Shown one piece after another: positions 1 to 10,949 of a stretch of DNA of 64,000 nucleotides; position 1 is the first letter of the stretch; every line of letters begins with the position of its first letter. A model generated the notes under the pieces. The model had not been told where the DNA came from and did no database searches. It saw nothing but the letters and a program-made list of their open reading frames with translations. The stretch covers positions 1 to 64,000 of the forward strand of contig CAVOGJ010000009.1 of the NCBI GenBank assembly GCA_963695405.1, read 5' to 3'. Both the position numbers and the translations under genes were made by a program. This DNA is from CAVOGJ01 sp963695405. GTDB taxonomy: Bacteria; Planctomycetota; Planctomycetia; Pirellulales; Pirellulaceae.

Positions 1-151
1 GACGGCGACTCCCATCAATCAAAGCCGGTTCCCACGAGTTTTCGGTACCGCCCTGAAGGCTTCGTTACTCGCGTCGGCGTTTCACGCCGAGGGCACGAAG
101 CCGAAGTCCGAAAGTCCGTCGGTCTATCTGATTGTCACTGACTGTCGCACG

Positions 152-1547
152 TTAACATGGTCTGGCCACACGCCGGCCAAACAAAACACTTGCAGAAAAG
201 AGGGCGACGAGCAGCACGAACGACGACGGTTCTGGCACCAACGTCGCAGTCAGCGTCGCGCTAGCGCCTGAAACAACCCAGATCGAAACTGAAGGGCGAG
301 CCATCCGCCAAAAGGCCACTGAATATCACCCCACGATCGTCAATAATGAAAGGGGCGTTTGGGTTGAGTGTGTTCGTAATGTCAGTGCCGTCGACGACGA
401 ACTGCGTGCCAAACAGATTTACCTCACTACCTTCCTGGGCACAGACGGTACCGACGACAGTCCCGCCAAACATGGTTAGGCTGCCTCCACTCTCCAACAC
501 TGCTACATCAGCATCTCTCAGCATAAGTGTCCCGCCCACCACAGTGACGTCGCCGGCTGTGGTGAACCCGTCGGGATCGTTCGGATCGCCGAGCGTCAGT
601 GTGTTGGAGGCACTAAAGATCGCCGAACCAGCAACGCCACTGACCTTGCCGGCGACCTCCCCGTAGCCGCTGAGCGTTTCTCCGCTGGCGAGCGTTAGAT
701 CGAGATCGGAGGGGAAAGATTGCCCGCTGAGATTTAAGTGCGGCGTAAGTGTGAGTTTTGCCCCCATACCGTGCGCCGGATACCAGTGATCGTCATCGAG
801 GCCGAAGGTATCGATGATGCCGTCCGACAGCCCTGACTTCGAGCCGAGCGACGCGTAGGCCTCACCTCCATCGCTATAAGCCCTCAGGTCAATCGGGAAT
901 ACGACGGCACCCCATTCGCCAGGGCCGAATACATTGGTGATCATCTCCTCCTGCATTCCCCGGAAGGCGGTTGCTCCTGTGGTGTTCTGCGATGCACCAA
1001 GAACCAAAGTTGATTCCAGCGACGCGGCGACCCCTGCGCCGTAAGGACGGAGTGGACCCACGAAAGCAGCAGCCTGGCGTCCATCGTTGGCGACGACGCC
1101 CCATTGACCGTACGTGACATGGATGTCCCACAATGCGACCATGTCGGGTAATTGGAACCTGAATTTCACATCACCGCCGATAAACGCGCTGGAGTCGCCG
1201 TAGTAGGGAAGATTACATCCAGGATAATGATCTGCCGATGCCTGGCCCTTCAGCTCAAACTCCGAGAATACCGGATCCCTCCCGTCGCGGAGTTGGAAGT
1301 CGAGGTCCCGTGATCGATTCTCAAAATCGAAACTGACGTCTGCACAGCCAAAGCTTCGGCTTCCGGCCAAACTGTGGAGCTCTGTCAGCCACACGGTGCC
1401 TGCGAGAGCCGACGAGCGCCCGAGGAGAACTAACGACAGCCCCACAGCAAGGAGGCCAACCCGCCTCGACGTATCATGTCTTGAGTATTTTCCACCGTTG
1501 AGAGGGACACCGTTTAATCGATCGGCCATTTCACTGATCCTTCGCAT
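152..1547 (-). pseudogene. PEP-CTERM secreted protein, one frameshift near the C-terminus
   Basis: Probable exported surface protein of unknown function. I place the start at the ATG at 1547 because AGAGGA lies 6 bases upstream; it is followed by a basic N-terminus and a hydrophobic signal segment (GLLAVGLSLVLLG) ending near ALA. The middle contains beta-rich repeats resembling those of autotransporter or PEP-CTERM surface proteins. The open frame stops at 261 (residues DLGCFRR). One base over, the other frame continues through TLVPEPSSFVLLVALF, then a basic tail GRRVARPC and a stop at 152. That is a textbook PEP-CTERM sorting signal: VPEP, hydrophobic stretch, basic end. Deleting one G from the GGG run at about 281 restores the reading. 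The signal is therefore separated from its protein by one base, either by mutation or by a sequencing indel. Confidence 0.7.
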
Positions 1548-2288
1548 TGATTCCTCTTTTTGAACAGCAAACGTTATGCCAACCACGATTTGTTGCATTG
1601 CGATTCGGTCCCGCCCTGGGCGAGCGAATGGCTCGTGTGTGTTGAACCAGCCAAGCATCGCACCGAGTGGAGGATGGCTGACTACTTTGGGAATCTACTA
1701 ATTGAGCCGCGAACACGGAACATCCAGCAGCCTACTTCAAGTTGGCTGTTGTGCAGATTCGCGAAGCTCAGCCGCAACACGACATCCAAGACAAATCGTC
1801 CTCGTGCAGCGGACAGCAAACTACTATCTTTCCCAAGCGTGCTTGTACGCGCGCCGTTGGAGTACATAGTGCACACTCAAAGTCTGCGCGGAGAGGTCGC
1901 CTGCCGTAGGAAACTGCACGAAAACCTAGCTCAGAGGTGACAGTGCTCTCGCTTAGCGTCAAACCAGAAAGTCGCTGAGGTCGTCAGGACCTCTGACGCT
2001 GGAGAGACTTACTACGAGCAGGAGGTTTGACACGCTTCGGCGGGAAAAGGCCGTTCTGAATCAGCGTCGGACAAAAAGACCGATGCAGATTGGCCAAATC
2101 GCTTGGACGCGTCGGATTCATCGACGAAGGGCACGTAGAAACCGTAACCTCTTTTCAGCCCGCCATTAAGCAACGCTATCGCAGCTTTGCTTTCAATTCT
2201 TGCAGGGCAGACTGACATCGCAGAAAAAGGCCTCGCTTGCTCAGATGGTTTTGAATCACCAACCCATCTTCTGCAAGGAGGCCTTACG
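1548..2288. other. Non-coding spacer, nothing recognised
   Basis: About 740 bases between the PEP-CTERM gene and the IS4 fragment. Open frames here are short, overlap one another and show no recognisable domain or ribosome binding site. The right part, from about 2160, is probably the left flank or end of the IS4-family element, but I could not identify its terminal repeat. Confidence 0.4.
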
Positions 2289-2554
2289 ATGCGTCTTTCT
2301 AATCCAGTTCGATTGCGCCAGCAACTGCAGTTTCTGCGACGCCAGTTTCTCCAAGAGGGTGATCTGCCGTTCACCGATGTTCTGTCGACGGAGATCGTTT
2401 CACAAGCATTAACCAGCGCAGAGGTCGTCTGGAAGGACCGCATCTATACACCTCTGATCACGCTGTGGGTTTTTCTGAGCCAGGTTCTCAGTGAAGACCA
2501 CTCCTGCCGCGGCGCAGTCGCACGTTTGATCACGCATCGACTTTCTCGTGGCCC
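2289..2554 (+). pseudogene. IS4-family transposase, N-terminal fragment
   Basis: N-terminal part of a DDE transposase of the IS4 family. The start is the ATG at 2289, preceded by AAGGAGG. The residues FTDVLSTEIV, PLITLWVFLSQVL and the following HSCRGAVARL resemble the N-terminal domain of the IS4 transposases common in planctomycetes. Similarity stops at about 2554, exactly where the terminal repeat of the IS256-family element begins, so no catalytic domain is present. I infer interruption or deletion linked to that element. The matching C-terminal half is not found after the right end of the IS256 element. Confidence 0.6.
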
Positions 2555-2653
2555 GGTTGAGCAACCCTTGTTCTGTAAATTCGTTTGACCTTCTTGTCGC
2601 GGGATTGGATTTAGTTTGTGCGGCTGCGCCGCGATGTTTTTCGACCAGGGGGC

Positions 2654-3870
2654 TCATTGCCGCCCCCCGGACCCCCGCTGAGCCTTTCTCTGTGTTCCGT
2701 TCGCTGACGCGGTGGTGGGCATCGTCAGGTAGACCTTTCCGGTCTCCCAATCTTCGCTGGTCTCGCTGAGGATGGCGCTGACCAATCGTAGCAGCGATGC
2801 TTCGTTGGGGAACAACGTGGCCACACGGGTGCGGCGTTTGGTCTCCTGATTCAACCGCTCCAGCATGTTCGTTGTCCGTAAGCGACGCCGCTGGGGGGGC
2901 GGAAGTTCAAAGACCGTGAGGCCTTCGCAGACATCCGTTTCCATCCACCTCGACAGGTCGGGCGCGCTCGCCTCGTATTTCTTCACCAGCTGCTTGAGAA
3001 GTCGGTCGGCCTCGTGGCGATCAGGCGCGTGGAAGACGCTCCGCAAGTCTTGCGTGACCTCGGAGCGCATCGTTACTTGTGGCACGTAGTGCAGGGCGTT
3101 TTGCATTAAGTGGAACTGGCAGCGCTGCCAGGCGATCCCCGGGAAGCAGGCCTTGCGAGCCTGCTTCAGTCCCGAGTGATCATCCGACACGATCATCTGG
3201 ATGCCGTGCAGACCCCGATCAATCAGGTGCTTGAGGAACGTCCGCCAGTGGACTTCCACTTCCGAGAGCGAAACGCTGACCCCTAACACGCTCCGCTGAC
3301 CATTGTCCAGGATGCCGATGGCCACCAGCACGGCGCAGTCACGCACGCTGCCACCATGCCGGACTTTCTCGTAGCGGGCATCCAGGATGACATACGGGAC
3401 GTTGCCCAAGGGTGCTCCCGCCAGGCCTGCAGTTCCTCATCGAGCCGCTCCGACGCACGACTCACTTGGCTGCTGCTGACCTCGAGGCCGCAGAGCTGCT
3501 GGGTGATCTCGGCCACCTTCCTGGTAGATACCCCCTGCACGTACATTTCAGCCACCGCCAGTTTCAACGCTCGCTCACTCCGTTCACCCCGTTCGAGTGA
3601 CGACGGGTAGAACTCCACGTCGCGAGTCTGTGGAACATTCAGGCTTAGGCGGCCGAGGCGACTGTTCACCGTCTTCGGCTTGAAGCCATTTGCATAGCCG
3701 CGCCGCGACTCGGTGCGTTGATACGGCATTGCGCCTATCGCATTCGCCCGTTCCAGCTTCATCGCTTCATTCATCAGAATTTCAATCGCTTCGGCCATGC
3801 CATCGAAACCTTGCTCGCTCAGCAGTTGGAGTAGCTCCTCGAAACGGGTAGATTGATCCTCGTGGGTCAT
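2654..3870 (-). pseudogene. IS256-family transposase, frameshifted
   Basis: DDE transposase of the IS256 (mutator-like) family, about 405 residues when the two frames are joined. The first frame (3870 to about 3403) gives the N-terminal DNA-binding part, including GYANGFKPKTV and VSTRKVAEI. The second frame (to 2654) carries the catalytic core: YVILDARYEKV (first Asp), IVSDDHSGL (second Asp) and TTNMLERLNQE (Glu). At the junction the minus strand reads CACCCTTGGGC; adding one C to the CCC run gives continuous His-Pro-Leu-Gly. The break is therefore a one-base deletion in a C run, or a sequencing error. Programmed frameshifting is not usual in this family, so I call it inactivated, with the caveat that the catalytic residues are all intact. 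Confidence 0.85.
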
Positions 3871-3947
3871 GGGGGTCTCCTTTCGCTTGAGTGATGTCCT
3901 GCGAAAAGAAGATCAACATTGGCCCACGCTTTTCAAGCGGGACTACC

Positions 3948-3983
3948 AGAGGCATTCCGGCTACGCTACGCCGGAATGCCTCT
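3948..3983. other. Strong hairpin inside the IS256 right end
   Basis: A perfect 14-base inverted repeat (AGAGGCATTCCGGC and its complement) around an 8-base loop TACGCTAC, followed on the plus strand by TGTGTTTTTAC. It lies between the transposase start and the right terminal repeat. It could work as a terminator for rightward transcription or block incoming transcripts; the function is inferred from structure only. Confidence 0.65.
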
Positions 3984-4010
3984 GTGTTTTTACAGAAAGG
4001 ATGGTACACC

Positions 4011-4153
4011 ACCGGCGCATTCATGTTGCGTCTCCTAATTGCTGGGTAGCGATACCCACCGAATACTACAGTGATGAATGAGATAACTACCAGCATTGCG
4101 ATGGATGGCGCGGGGACCACAATCATCTGCAAAGTGACCTCTACATGTGTCAT
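4011..4153 (-). pseudogene. Possible truncated membrane protein cut by the IS256 element
   Basis: Minus-strand open frame of about 47 residues beginning MTHVEVTLQM with one strong membrane segment (SIAMLVVISFITVVFGG) and a basic end YRYPAIRRR. It runs straight into the IS256 right end at 4010. An alternative start, ATG about 20 bases before the IS, has AGGAGA upstream. I read it as the N-terminal stub of a host gene whose remainder is lost. No family is recognised, and the call rests on the membrane segment and position only. Confidence 0.3.
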
Positions 4154-4741
4154 AAAGCCGCTCGCCTTGTTCGCGTTTATTTATAAGTAACCGAGCAATT
4201 GTCCGGCGATAGGATATAAGGCCAAAGTAGGCGACTCAAATGGGTTGCCTGGCGCGCGCGATCTGTTGGCACTGGCGCTCATTGAGCACCGATTCCGGCA
4301 CGCGATTTGCCCGTTAGGTCACTCAGTAGGCAGCTGTCAGACACTTTACAGTGTGCTTTGGGCATACCGAGGTGTGCGATGTGGCACATTATGTGCCGGG
4401 GTGGGCCGACTCTTCAATGTGTTTCCTCGGCAGGTTCTTTATTCGCCGGCTTCGATCTTAGCGTCTGTATCTCTGCCGGTAGCTCACGTCGGCAACGGTT
4501 TGATTCTGCGACCGCTCCTGTTCTCGCAGCAACTCACTTCTCGCAAAACGAAGACTCTGAGGACGAGGCCTTTGATGTCCAACAACGTCGATTGCGACCT
4601 CGAATCCAGCCATCGAATGTGGCGACACTTGGCCGGGCACATACGACCAGCCGGCTTGCTAAAGTCGCTCCGCTAATTGGAGCAGTGGTGGTCGCGAGTT
4701 CTGTGTCCATCGCAGAACAAAAAACCAACGCGCCGACTCGT
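4154..4741. other. Non-coding spacer or decayed coding DNA
   Basis: Two overlapping plus-strand frames cross this stretch but neither shows a recognisable domain, and they appear to be open by chance. It probably includes the degraded upstream part of the TPR remnant that follows. Confidence 0.35.
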
Positions 4742-4879
4742 GAAGCCTGCGCAATTGAACGCTGCGGATCTGTACCAGCAGGGCCTAGAAGCGGACGCAG
4801 CAAAGACTACGACAAAGCACTGAGGAAATACAATGAGGTAATTCGTCTCGATGAGAGGTACGCAGATGCGGAGCAATAG
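4742..4879 (+). pseudogene. TPR-repeat protein remnant, frameshifted
   Basis: A short remnant of a tetratricopeptide repeat protein. One frame reads QLNAADLYQQGLEADAAK; the frame one base back continues SKDYDKALRKYNEVIRLDER and YADAE, then stops at 4879. Together they form one canonical TPR unit (DLYQQGLEA, then DYDKALRKYNEVIRLD). The frame change near 4800 and the early stop show that the gene is broken. No intact start or further repeats are visible. Confidence 0.45.
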
Positions 4880-4990
4880 CGGGCAGCAACAAGTTGAGGG
4901 AGGTGTTCTCTGACGACTTGGCCCACCGGGCGAGGCGGCAGCTTCAGCTACCCAGCCCAGCCGCCGAAAAATAGAGGAGGAATCAGTATC

Positions 4991-7900
4991 ATGTGGGCTC
5001 GATGCGTAATCAGCGCCGAGTTGACTCTAATCTTTGCTTGCGGCTCCGTAATTGGCGCTCCGGTCGTATCGGGCGAGCTACCGATTGTTGATCCGGTCGA
5101 CGTGGCCTACTCGCCTTCCGGCGAGCAAATCGCAGTCGGTGGCTTGACAAGCGAACGGGACGGACTGGCGGACGGGGTCGTGCTGCTCATCGACGCGGAC
5201 AACGGCGACCAGCACTTCGCGCTGCGACACTCCGGAAGGCTTACCGACAATTTGCAGATGCCAAACCCGATTCATTGCTTGGCCTATTCACGGAACGGCC
5301 AACTGCTGGCCGTCGCTTCTGACTTGGGGCTCAAGTTGTGGAATCCTGCCGACGGAAAGGAGTTGGCCACGTTGCTCGGCTACGGCATTGACGACAAGAA
5401 TCGCCAGGTAAAAGTGAGTTCGATCGCATTTTCACCAGACGACAAGTTGCTCGCTGCAGTCGACAGGCATTTCTCAGAACGGAACCGCCTGAGTCTCTGG
5501 GACGTCGCAAAGCGCGAGGTGGTTGGCGCGTTCGAGCTTGGATACGAGTCCAGTCACGTGGAGTTCCTGCCCGACGGTACATTACTCGTTTCGGCGGACA
5601 ATGACGACTCGGTGTCTTCCTACCGTCTGGCCAATGGTAGGGACTTAGCAGTGGTGCGTGTCCAACCGGGGCGATTCGCCGTCGATCGGCAAGGTCAACA
5701 CGTTGCAGCCGGAGGCCGAGGCGAAACGATGTGGCGGGTTAAGCCGACCGACAGAGGTAGTTGGAAATTGGTGGACAGGGTTCAATTGGCGGGACAGGGG
5801 CCTTTGTATGGAGTAAGCTACGTCGCCTTCTCACCGGACGGGCAGCTGCTCGCGACGTACGGCCGCGCGGGGGCGATGGTGATCTACGATACACAGAAGC
5901 GGCACGCGGTTGGCACCCTTTTGGCTGGTGGACCGTTTGCGTTCTCTCCGGACGGCACTGCAATTGCGGTTGCCGGACAGACCGATCGCCACTCGCCTGA
6001 CGGCGGGCAGCCAGGCGGAACTCGTGTGACTATCTGGAAGACGACCGACGTGCTTGACGCCGACCGCCTCGCAGAACAGGCACGGACCGCAGCGACGGAC
6101 CTGGTGCACACGCTGTCCGCTCCCCAGCCAGAGTCTTGGAAGTTCTTTGCCAGCGGTGCGATGATGGACATGCTGCGAGAGCGGGCCGCTTCACGGCCCG
6201 ACGTATGGATGGGACAAGACGCCACGGTGACGGTGCTCGCGGGTCCCTGGGGTGACGCGGCGACGTCGATCTTGATCGACGGGCTGCAAAGTCCTCAAGT
6301 CAAAGACAAGCAACGCCTGCTCCACCCGTTGGGACTTCTCGCTCGTCGTGACGCCAAGGCCCGCACGGCAATCGTCGACGCGCTCCGCTCGGCGAAGGCC
6401 GTCGACGTGCGGTCGATGGCCGCGTCGATGCTGGCGTTACCTTCACCTGACGTGGGCAAGCAAGCCGTGCCGGCGCTCGTCGACGCCGCCGTAAGTGATG
6501 AAAGTCCTCAGGTGCGGTCAGCTGCCGAACGGACGCTCAAAGAGTTGGATGCCAAGGCCTACGAACAGGCCCGGGCACAAGTCCGAGCACGTGGTCCGGT
6601 CGCGGACCAAGTCGAGCGACGCGGCGGCCGACTCTTCTATCAGGGTCGCTCGCTTCATGAGTGGCTTGGGCGGTTGAGCGCTTCGTACATGCCGAACGAG
6701 ATATTCGGGCAACCGCTCCCGGACGAGCCGTTGGCGGCGATTCGCGCCATGGGGCCGGATGCGGTGCCGCTGATCGTCGCGACACTCAAAAGCGAGGAGC
6801 AGCCATTGCGGCGGGCGGCTGCGGCTGAGCTTGGGAGCCACCGGGTCGCAAGCGAAGTCGACGATCAAGCCGTTGCTGGACGTCATCGCGTCGGCCGACG
6901 TCGCCGACCTGAGCTTCGTCAGCGGCGTGCCCGGAGGAGTAGCCAGCGAAGCGGCCGACGCACTGGCGGTCCTGCTCAAGGACCAGAAAGAATTGCCGGC
7001 GCCGTTGGTGGAGTTGACCCACTCCAAAAGCCCGGCGGCACGTCTGAGCGCCGCGCGTGCCGTGGCAGCGATCGAGGCCGAGCATCCTCGCGGCGTTCCC
7101 GTCTTGAAAGCAGCAATGACGGCTGCGGATGGCCGGACGACGCAATTCGCCCCCTTCGCGTGGTACTTTGGCGCCCAGCCGAGCGTTCGTTGGTTGGGAC
7201 GCGTCCTTGCCGATGATGAAGCACCTGCAGTGTATCGAGTCCAGGCAGCCGAGCATCTTGAGCGGATGGGCGAGGGAGCGCTGCCAGTGCTGCCTGAGTT
7301 GCTTCGTGCGGTTGTCGCCGCAGATCCCAACGTGAGCCAGCGGTCGGCGCATGCGATTCATAAGATTGGACCGAAGGCGGTGGCGAAGGTGCGCGAAGCC
7401 TTTCAGGCCGCGACGGACGAAGGCACTCGCGAGCGGCTGGCTGCTGCTCTGTGGGGTTTGGGCGATGAGGGCCGCGGCGCCTTGAAGGAATCCTTAAAGG
7501 GCCTGGAAGCCGCGGATACCGAGTCGTTGTGGTGGGCTGCTTTCAGTGGAACGTGGGATGGCCGAGTGGCCAACCAATATCAACTGGCGATCCGTGAAGC
7601 ATTAAAGCGCGCCGGTCAAACAGTCCCGCCGCCACGGCCTCGATTGGGTGCGCAGGCTCCAGCCGACATTTCGGCGTCTCAACATCCAAGTCTTGCCTGG
7701 TCCGTGAAACTTCTCGCCGATGGGGAAGCACCAGGAATGCTGAGGCAACAGGCGTCCAGCGCACTGCTTGGCACCGCACCGGATGAGCTGGTGCCATTCT
7801 TGCCGGCCCTGCTGAAGGGATTTGTCACAGAACAGGATCCCACGAGGAACCATAAGTACGCGATCGCCGGCGTGATCCGGAGCGTTGGCCCGCCGGCCAT

Positions 7901-8408
7901 AACGGCAGTGAAAACAGCCATTGGGCAGGCAACCACGGACATCACCCGCCGCGACCTGTTGCAGCTACTCTCGGCCCTAGGGAAGGAGGGACACGATGAG
8001 TTCACTCAGCTCATGCGACTCAATCCCGAATATGGCCGGCTGTTCCGTATCAACAGCAAAGCGACGACAGCTCGTGACGATTCCAAACAGACAAGCATGG
8101 TTGTGGTGAGGTTTTTGGTGCACGTGCCGAAGTCAACGCCGAAAAGCGACTTGTTGTGTGTCGCGGGAAACGATCCGGCCTTGGAAAAGTGGAACCCCAA
8201 GGGCCTGCCGTTGGAGCGGCAGGACTCGGGTGATTATGAGGCGCAGGTGCACCTCTCCCGGGGAAGCCATGTTGAGTACAAGATCACGCGCGGCAGTTGG
8301 GAGACCGTTGAAAAAGGACCGAACAAGGAGGAACTTGCCAACCGTGTGCTCGACGTGACTACAGATTGCACCATACCGATTCACGTCACCAATTGGAATG
8401 ATCAATAG
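4991..8408 (+). pseudogene. Secreted WD40 / HEAT-repeat / CBM20-like protein, one frameshift
   Basis: A large protein, about 1138 residues when repaired. The start at 4991 has GAGGAGG upstream and is followed by a signal peptide ending near VIGAPVVSG. Residues 30-350 are WD40-type blades (VDVAYSPSGEQIAVGG, IAFSPDDKLLAAV, VAFSPDGQLLATY, FAFSPDGTAIAVAG). From about 370 to 1010 come alpha-helical HEAT-like repeats (PALVDAAVSDESPQVRSAA, AAEHLERMGEGALPVLPELL). The last 100 residues resemble a CBM20-type starch-binding domain: VPKSTPKSDLLCVAGNDPAL, EKWNPKGLPL, EYKITRGSWETVEKG. The first frame loses sense at about 6830 (AAAAELG); one base on, the second frame resumes ATGSQAKSTIKPLLDV. Removing one T from GAGCTTGGGAGCC restores a continuous AAELGATGSQ. 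Role unknown; a scaffold or glycan-binding surface protein is an inference. Confidence 0.75.
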
Positions 8409-9039
8409 CCGTTCGACTCAATTGAACCGCGAAGCCAGTCCCTGGAGAAAGGCAATTGCCCGCGGCACTGACACGGACGTCCAAGCACGCTTAGGATCGC
8501 TAAATGACGTGGCCTCCACCGACAGCAGATTTCTGTGAAGCGAACTGAGCGAGGATGCATCGACTTCAGCAGCGAAGCAATTCGGCGAAGTGACGTAGGT
8601 AAGAACCACCGCTGCGCGTGACGAGGCGCAATGCGGGGGACACCGGCGAACCGTAAATCGTTGGTTTTTTGGCCAAAATCACCCTAACCCGCTGCCAGCA
8701 CACAAGTTAAGTCCGACCGGATCCAAATTGCCATCTCGTAATTCAAATTCCCGAATTGCCGTGGCGCATGAGGTTGATGAATAGCGGCACAAGCCAGGGC
8801 CATCCGCCGGCTGACCGGGTGGAGGACGCCTCGAAATTCTGCCAAGGATCCCAATCCGCCAAGAAGTGGGCCCCCGCAAGCGCCATCTCTTCAGCCGTTT
8901 GCCGTCAGCGAACTGCATCATTCGACAGCCGGCGTCGTTCTCGCGCGACGGTACTATCTCCGCAGCCAACCGCCTTCGCGATCCGCAGGTCGGGCCAATC
9001 TGGGTGCTGCTCCTTATGTCTCCGGAGATTCGCGACCAC
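8409..9039. other. Spacer, probably decayed recombinase tail
   Basis: No confident gene. The right part is crossed by the same minus-strand frame as the recombinase C-terminal fragment, but recognisable similarity is lost before 9040. Nothing else is seen. Confidence 0.35.
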
Positions 9040-10377
9040 ATCCAGAGCTGCGCGTGGCCGCGGCCACGGTTGGGGCGCCGTCCGCTGGCGGCGGCCTCCC
9101 GGATGATCTCGGGATGGGCGTGATCAAAGGCGCGAAGGGCTGTCGCCGCAGAAAAGGAGATGCCGTGCCGCTCGGCGATCACCCCCGCAATCCGCTTCCA
9201 GGGCAACTTGTGCTGCGTGCGCAGGTCCGACACCTCGGCGGCATACCGCTGGTAGGGCGGCAGTTGTGGACCTCCCGCGACCGAGTGCTGCGGCCGTTTC
9301 GTTCTGCCGACCTGGGACGGCGCGGGGGCAGGATTCCCGTTTCGGCGTAAGTGAGCAAACGCCGCACCGTGGCCCAGTCTTTTCCTGTCGCCTTGGCAAT
9401 GGCGTTGATGCTGGCCCCCGCGTCTCGCATCGTCTTCATCTGCTTAGCGAAGGGCACGTGCCTGGGCTCTTCCTCAAGCCGGATCCTGGCGGGGAGCTCG
9501 ATGGTCCAACGACCGGTACATAGGAACTCCACTTGCTGCTATGCACGAATAGCTCGAACATGCGTACGACGTCCTTCGCCATCTCCTCGCACACCCTCTT
9601 TTGCTGCTTCACCGTTCCCTTTGGTGTGAATACGACGTTTCTATCGGCGTCGGTCAGTTTCTCCATCACATAGCCGAATCCGGCCGTTCCGACGACGTCA
9701 CCCCGTTGAAACGCATCACGCATCCCTCGTGCCACTTTGTGACGCAGCTGGTCCACGAACCATTCATGCAGCATCGCAAAGATCCCGAGCATCATGCGGG
9801 ACTGAGCGGTGGCGGAATCGAAGCCATCGCTGGCCCCCAATAATCGCCGCGCGGTCCGTTCAATGGAGCGACCCAATTCCAGCGCTTCCACGGCGTCGCG
9901 CGATGCCCGGCCAATCTCGTCGATGACGAGGACGCCGGCAACTTCCTGCTCGCCGTCCATCACCAGGCGGCTCATCTGATACCCACGACGATTGGCGTGC
10001 GTACCGGTCACAGCCGCATCCGCGAATACCAGTGCCCACGGCACGAATAGCCCGTCCCGGTGGGCCCTTTCGAGACAGTTTCTTAACTGCTGGGCCAGGG
10101 AACGGGGATTACTGTTGTCGCAGGAGAACCGCAGGTAGCAGGCCGCGACGGCTTGACCGACCGGCAGAGCGCTGACGGTCGGTTGCCATTGGGGATTGAG
10201 GAATGCTGCCTCAAACTTATCCGCCAGCATTCCGCACGCACGAACCGAGTTCCTGGGAAATCGATGACCGACCTGATCTGGCCACAGCCGCGCCTGTTCC
10301 CGCAGGTAGGTAGCGGCCAGTTCTGACAACTCGTCGTTCGCCGGCAGTCCGCGTCGGGCTGACGGCTGCCGACCCAT
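9040..10377 (-). pseudogene. Serine recombinase, broken across three frames
   Basis: Remnant of a serine (resolvase/invertase) recombinase on the minus strand. The first part (10377 to about 9540) has the N-terminal catalytic domain: CYLRFSCDNSNPRSLAQQL with the nucleophile Ser codon at 10123-10125, VLVIDEIGRASRD, and the long helix MMLGIFAMLHEWFVDQL, then KVARGMRDAFQRG and MFELFVHSS. Near 9535 the frame moves by one base to VEFLCTGRWTIELPARI and SINAIAKATGKDWATVRRLL. Near 9240 it moves again to KLPWKRIAGVIAERHGIS and AFDHAHPEIIREAAASG. The last two parts look like a helix-turn-helix C-terminal region. Multiple breaks make it a pseudogene. The start at 10377 (MGRQPSARRG) is a guess, and an open frame continues further upstream. 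Confidence 0.7.
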
Positions 10378-10949
10378 GGCGGCCGCCAGGAAAGCCAGTG
10401 CCGCCCACGACAAGTACCACTCGGAGCTTCTTCCAGGTGCGCGTGAACGCACGTCAAAAAAGTTGTCCCGGTTTTGTCCCGGTCCGATGTGCGCGGGACG
10501 GTGAATAACGGGGACCAACGGAGACGTCATTCCGTCGCTAAAGCTAATCGGCGTCACCGTTTGCGCGATAAGACCCTGCAACTCAAGATACTTCGAGGAT
10601 TTCGCTCGAAAGAAGGCAGGCGTCGTTTTCACCGTTTTCACCCGGCCGTCACCCAGGGACCACAGGCCGCCCGTGATCAGTGACTTGGCGTCGCGCATGG
10701 AGCGCGATCTCGCACACTCAAGCAGGCAAATCGAGCAGCTCACCGCAACTTTCGTGCGGGTACGCCATTTGCTCCCATGTTTCAGTGGACTGCAGGCCGT
10801 TGCGGTAAGCGAAGCGGCCTGCCGAGGACAGCAGAAGTCAGGGCTCGCTGCGGCCGAATGACGGCGCCGCGGAAACCCGGCTTCTGACGTGACGCGCGTG
10901 GCAACTCGTGCCGCGCTGGTCGATGGATCTCACACGGGAGGACGGGAAC
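10378..10949. other. Spacer, nothing recognised
   Basis: A minus-strand open frame continues from the recombinase to 10743 but has no recognisable domain. I see no RNA gene or clear promoter. Confidence 0.35.

Larger units (their letters stand above)
2555..4010 (-). mobile_element. IS256-family insertion sequence
   Basis: An element of about 1.46 kb bounded by imperfect inverted ends. The left end reads GGTTGAGCAACCCTTGTTCT then GTAAA; the right end, read inward on the minus strand, is GGTGTACCATCCTTTCTGTA then AAA. The shared core is CCTT followed by TCTGTAAA. It holds one frameshifted transposase on the minus strand. No 8-9 base target duplication is visible (CGTGGCCC on the left, ACCGGCGC on the right), which suggests a later rearrangement or deletion at one side. 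Exact ends are my estimate. Confidence 0.7.

Noticed and set aside
3390..3412. Programmed -1 frameshifting in the IS256 transposase
   Set aside because: The family normally has one continuous frame and CACCCTTGGGC lacks a standard slippery heptamer; a one-base loss in the C run explains it better.
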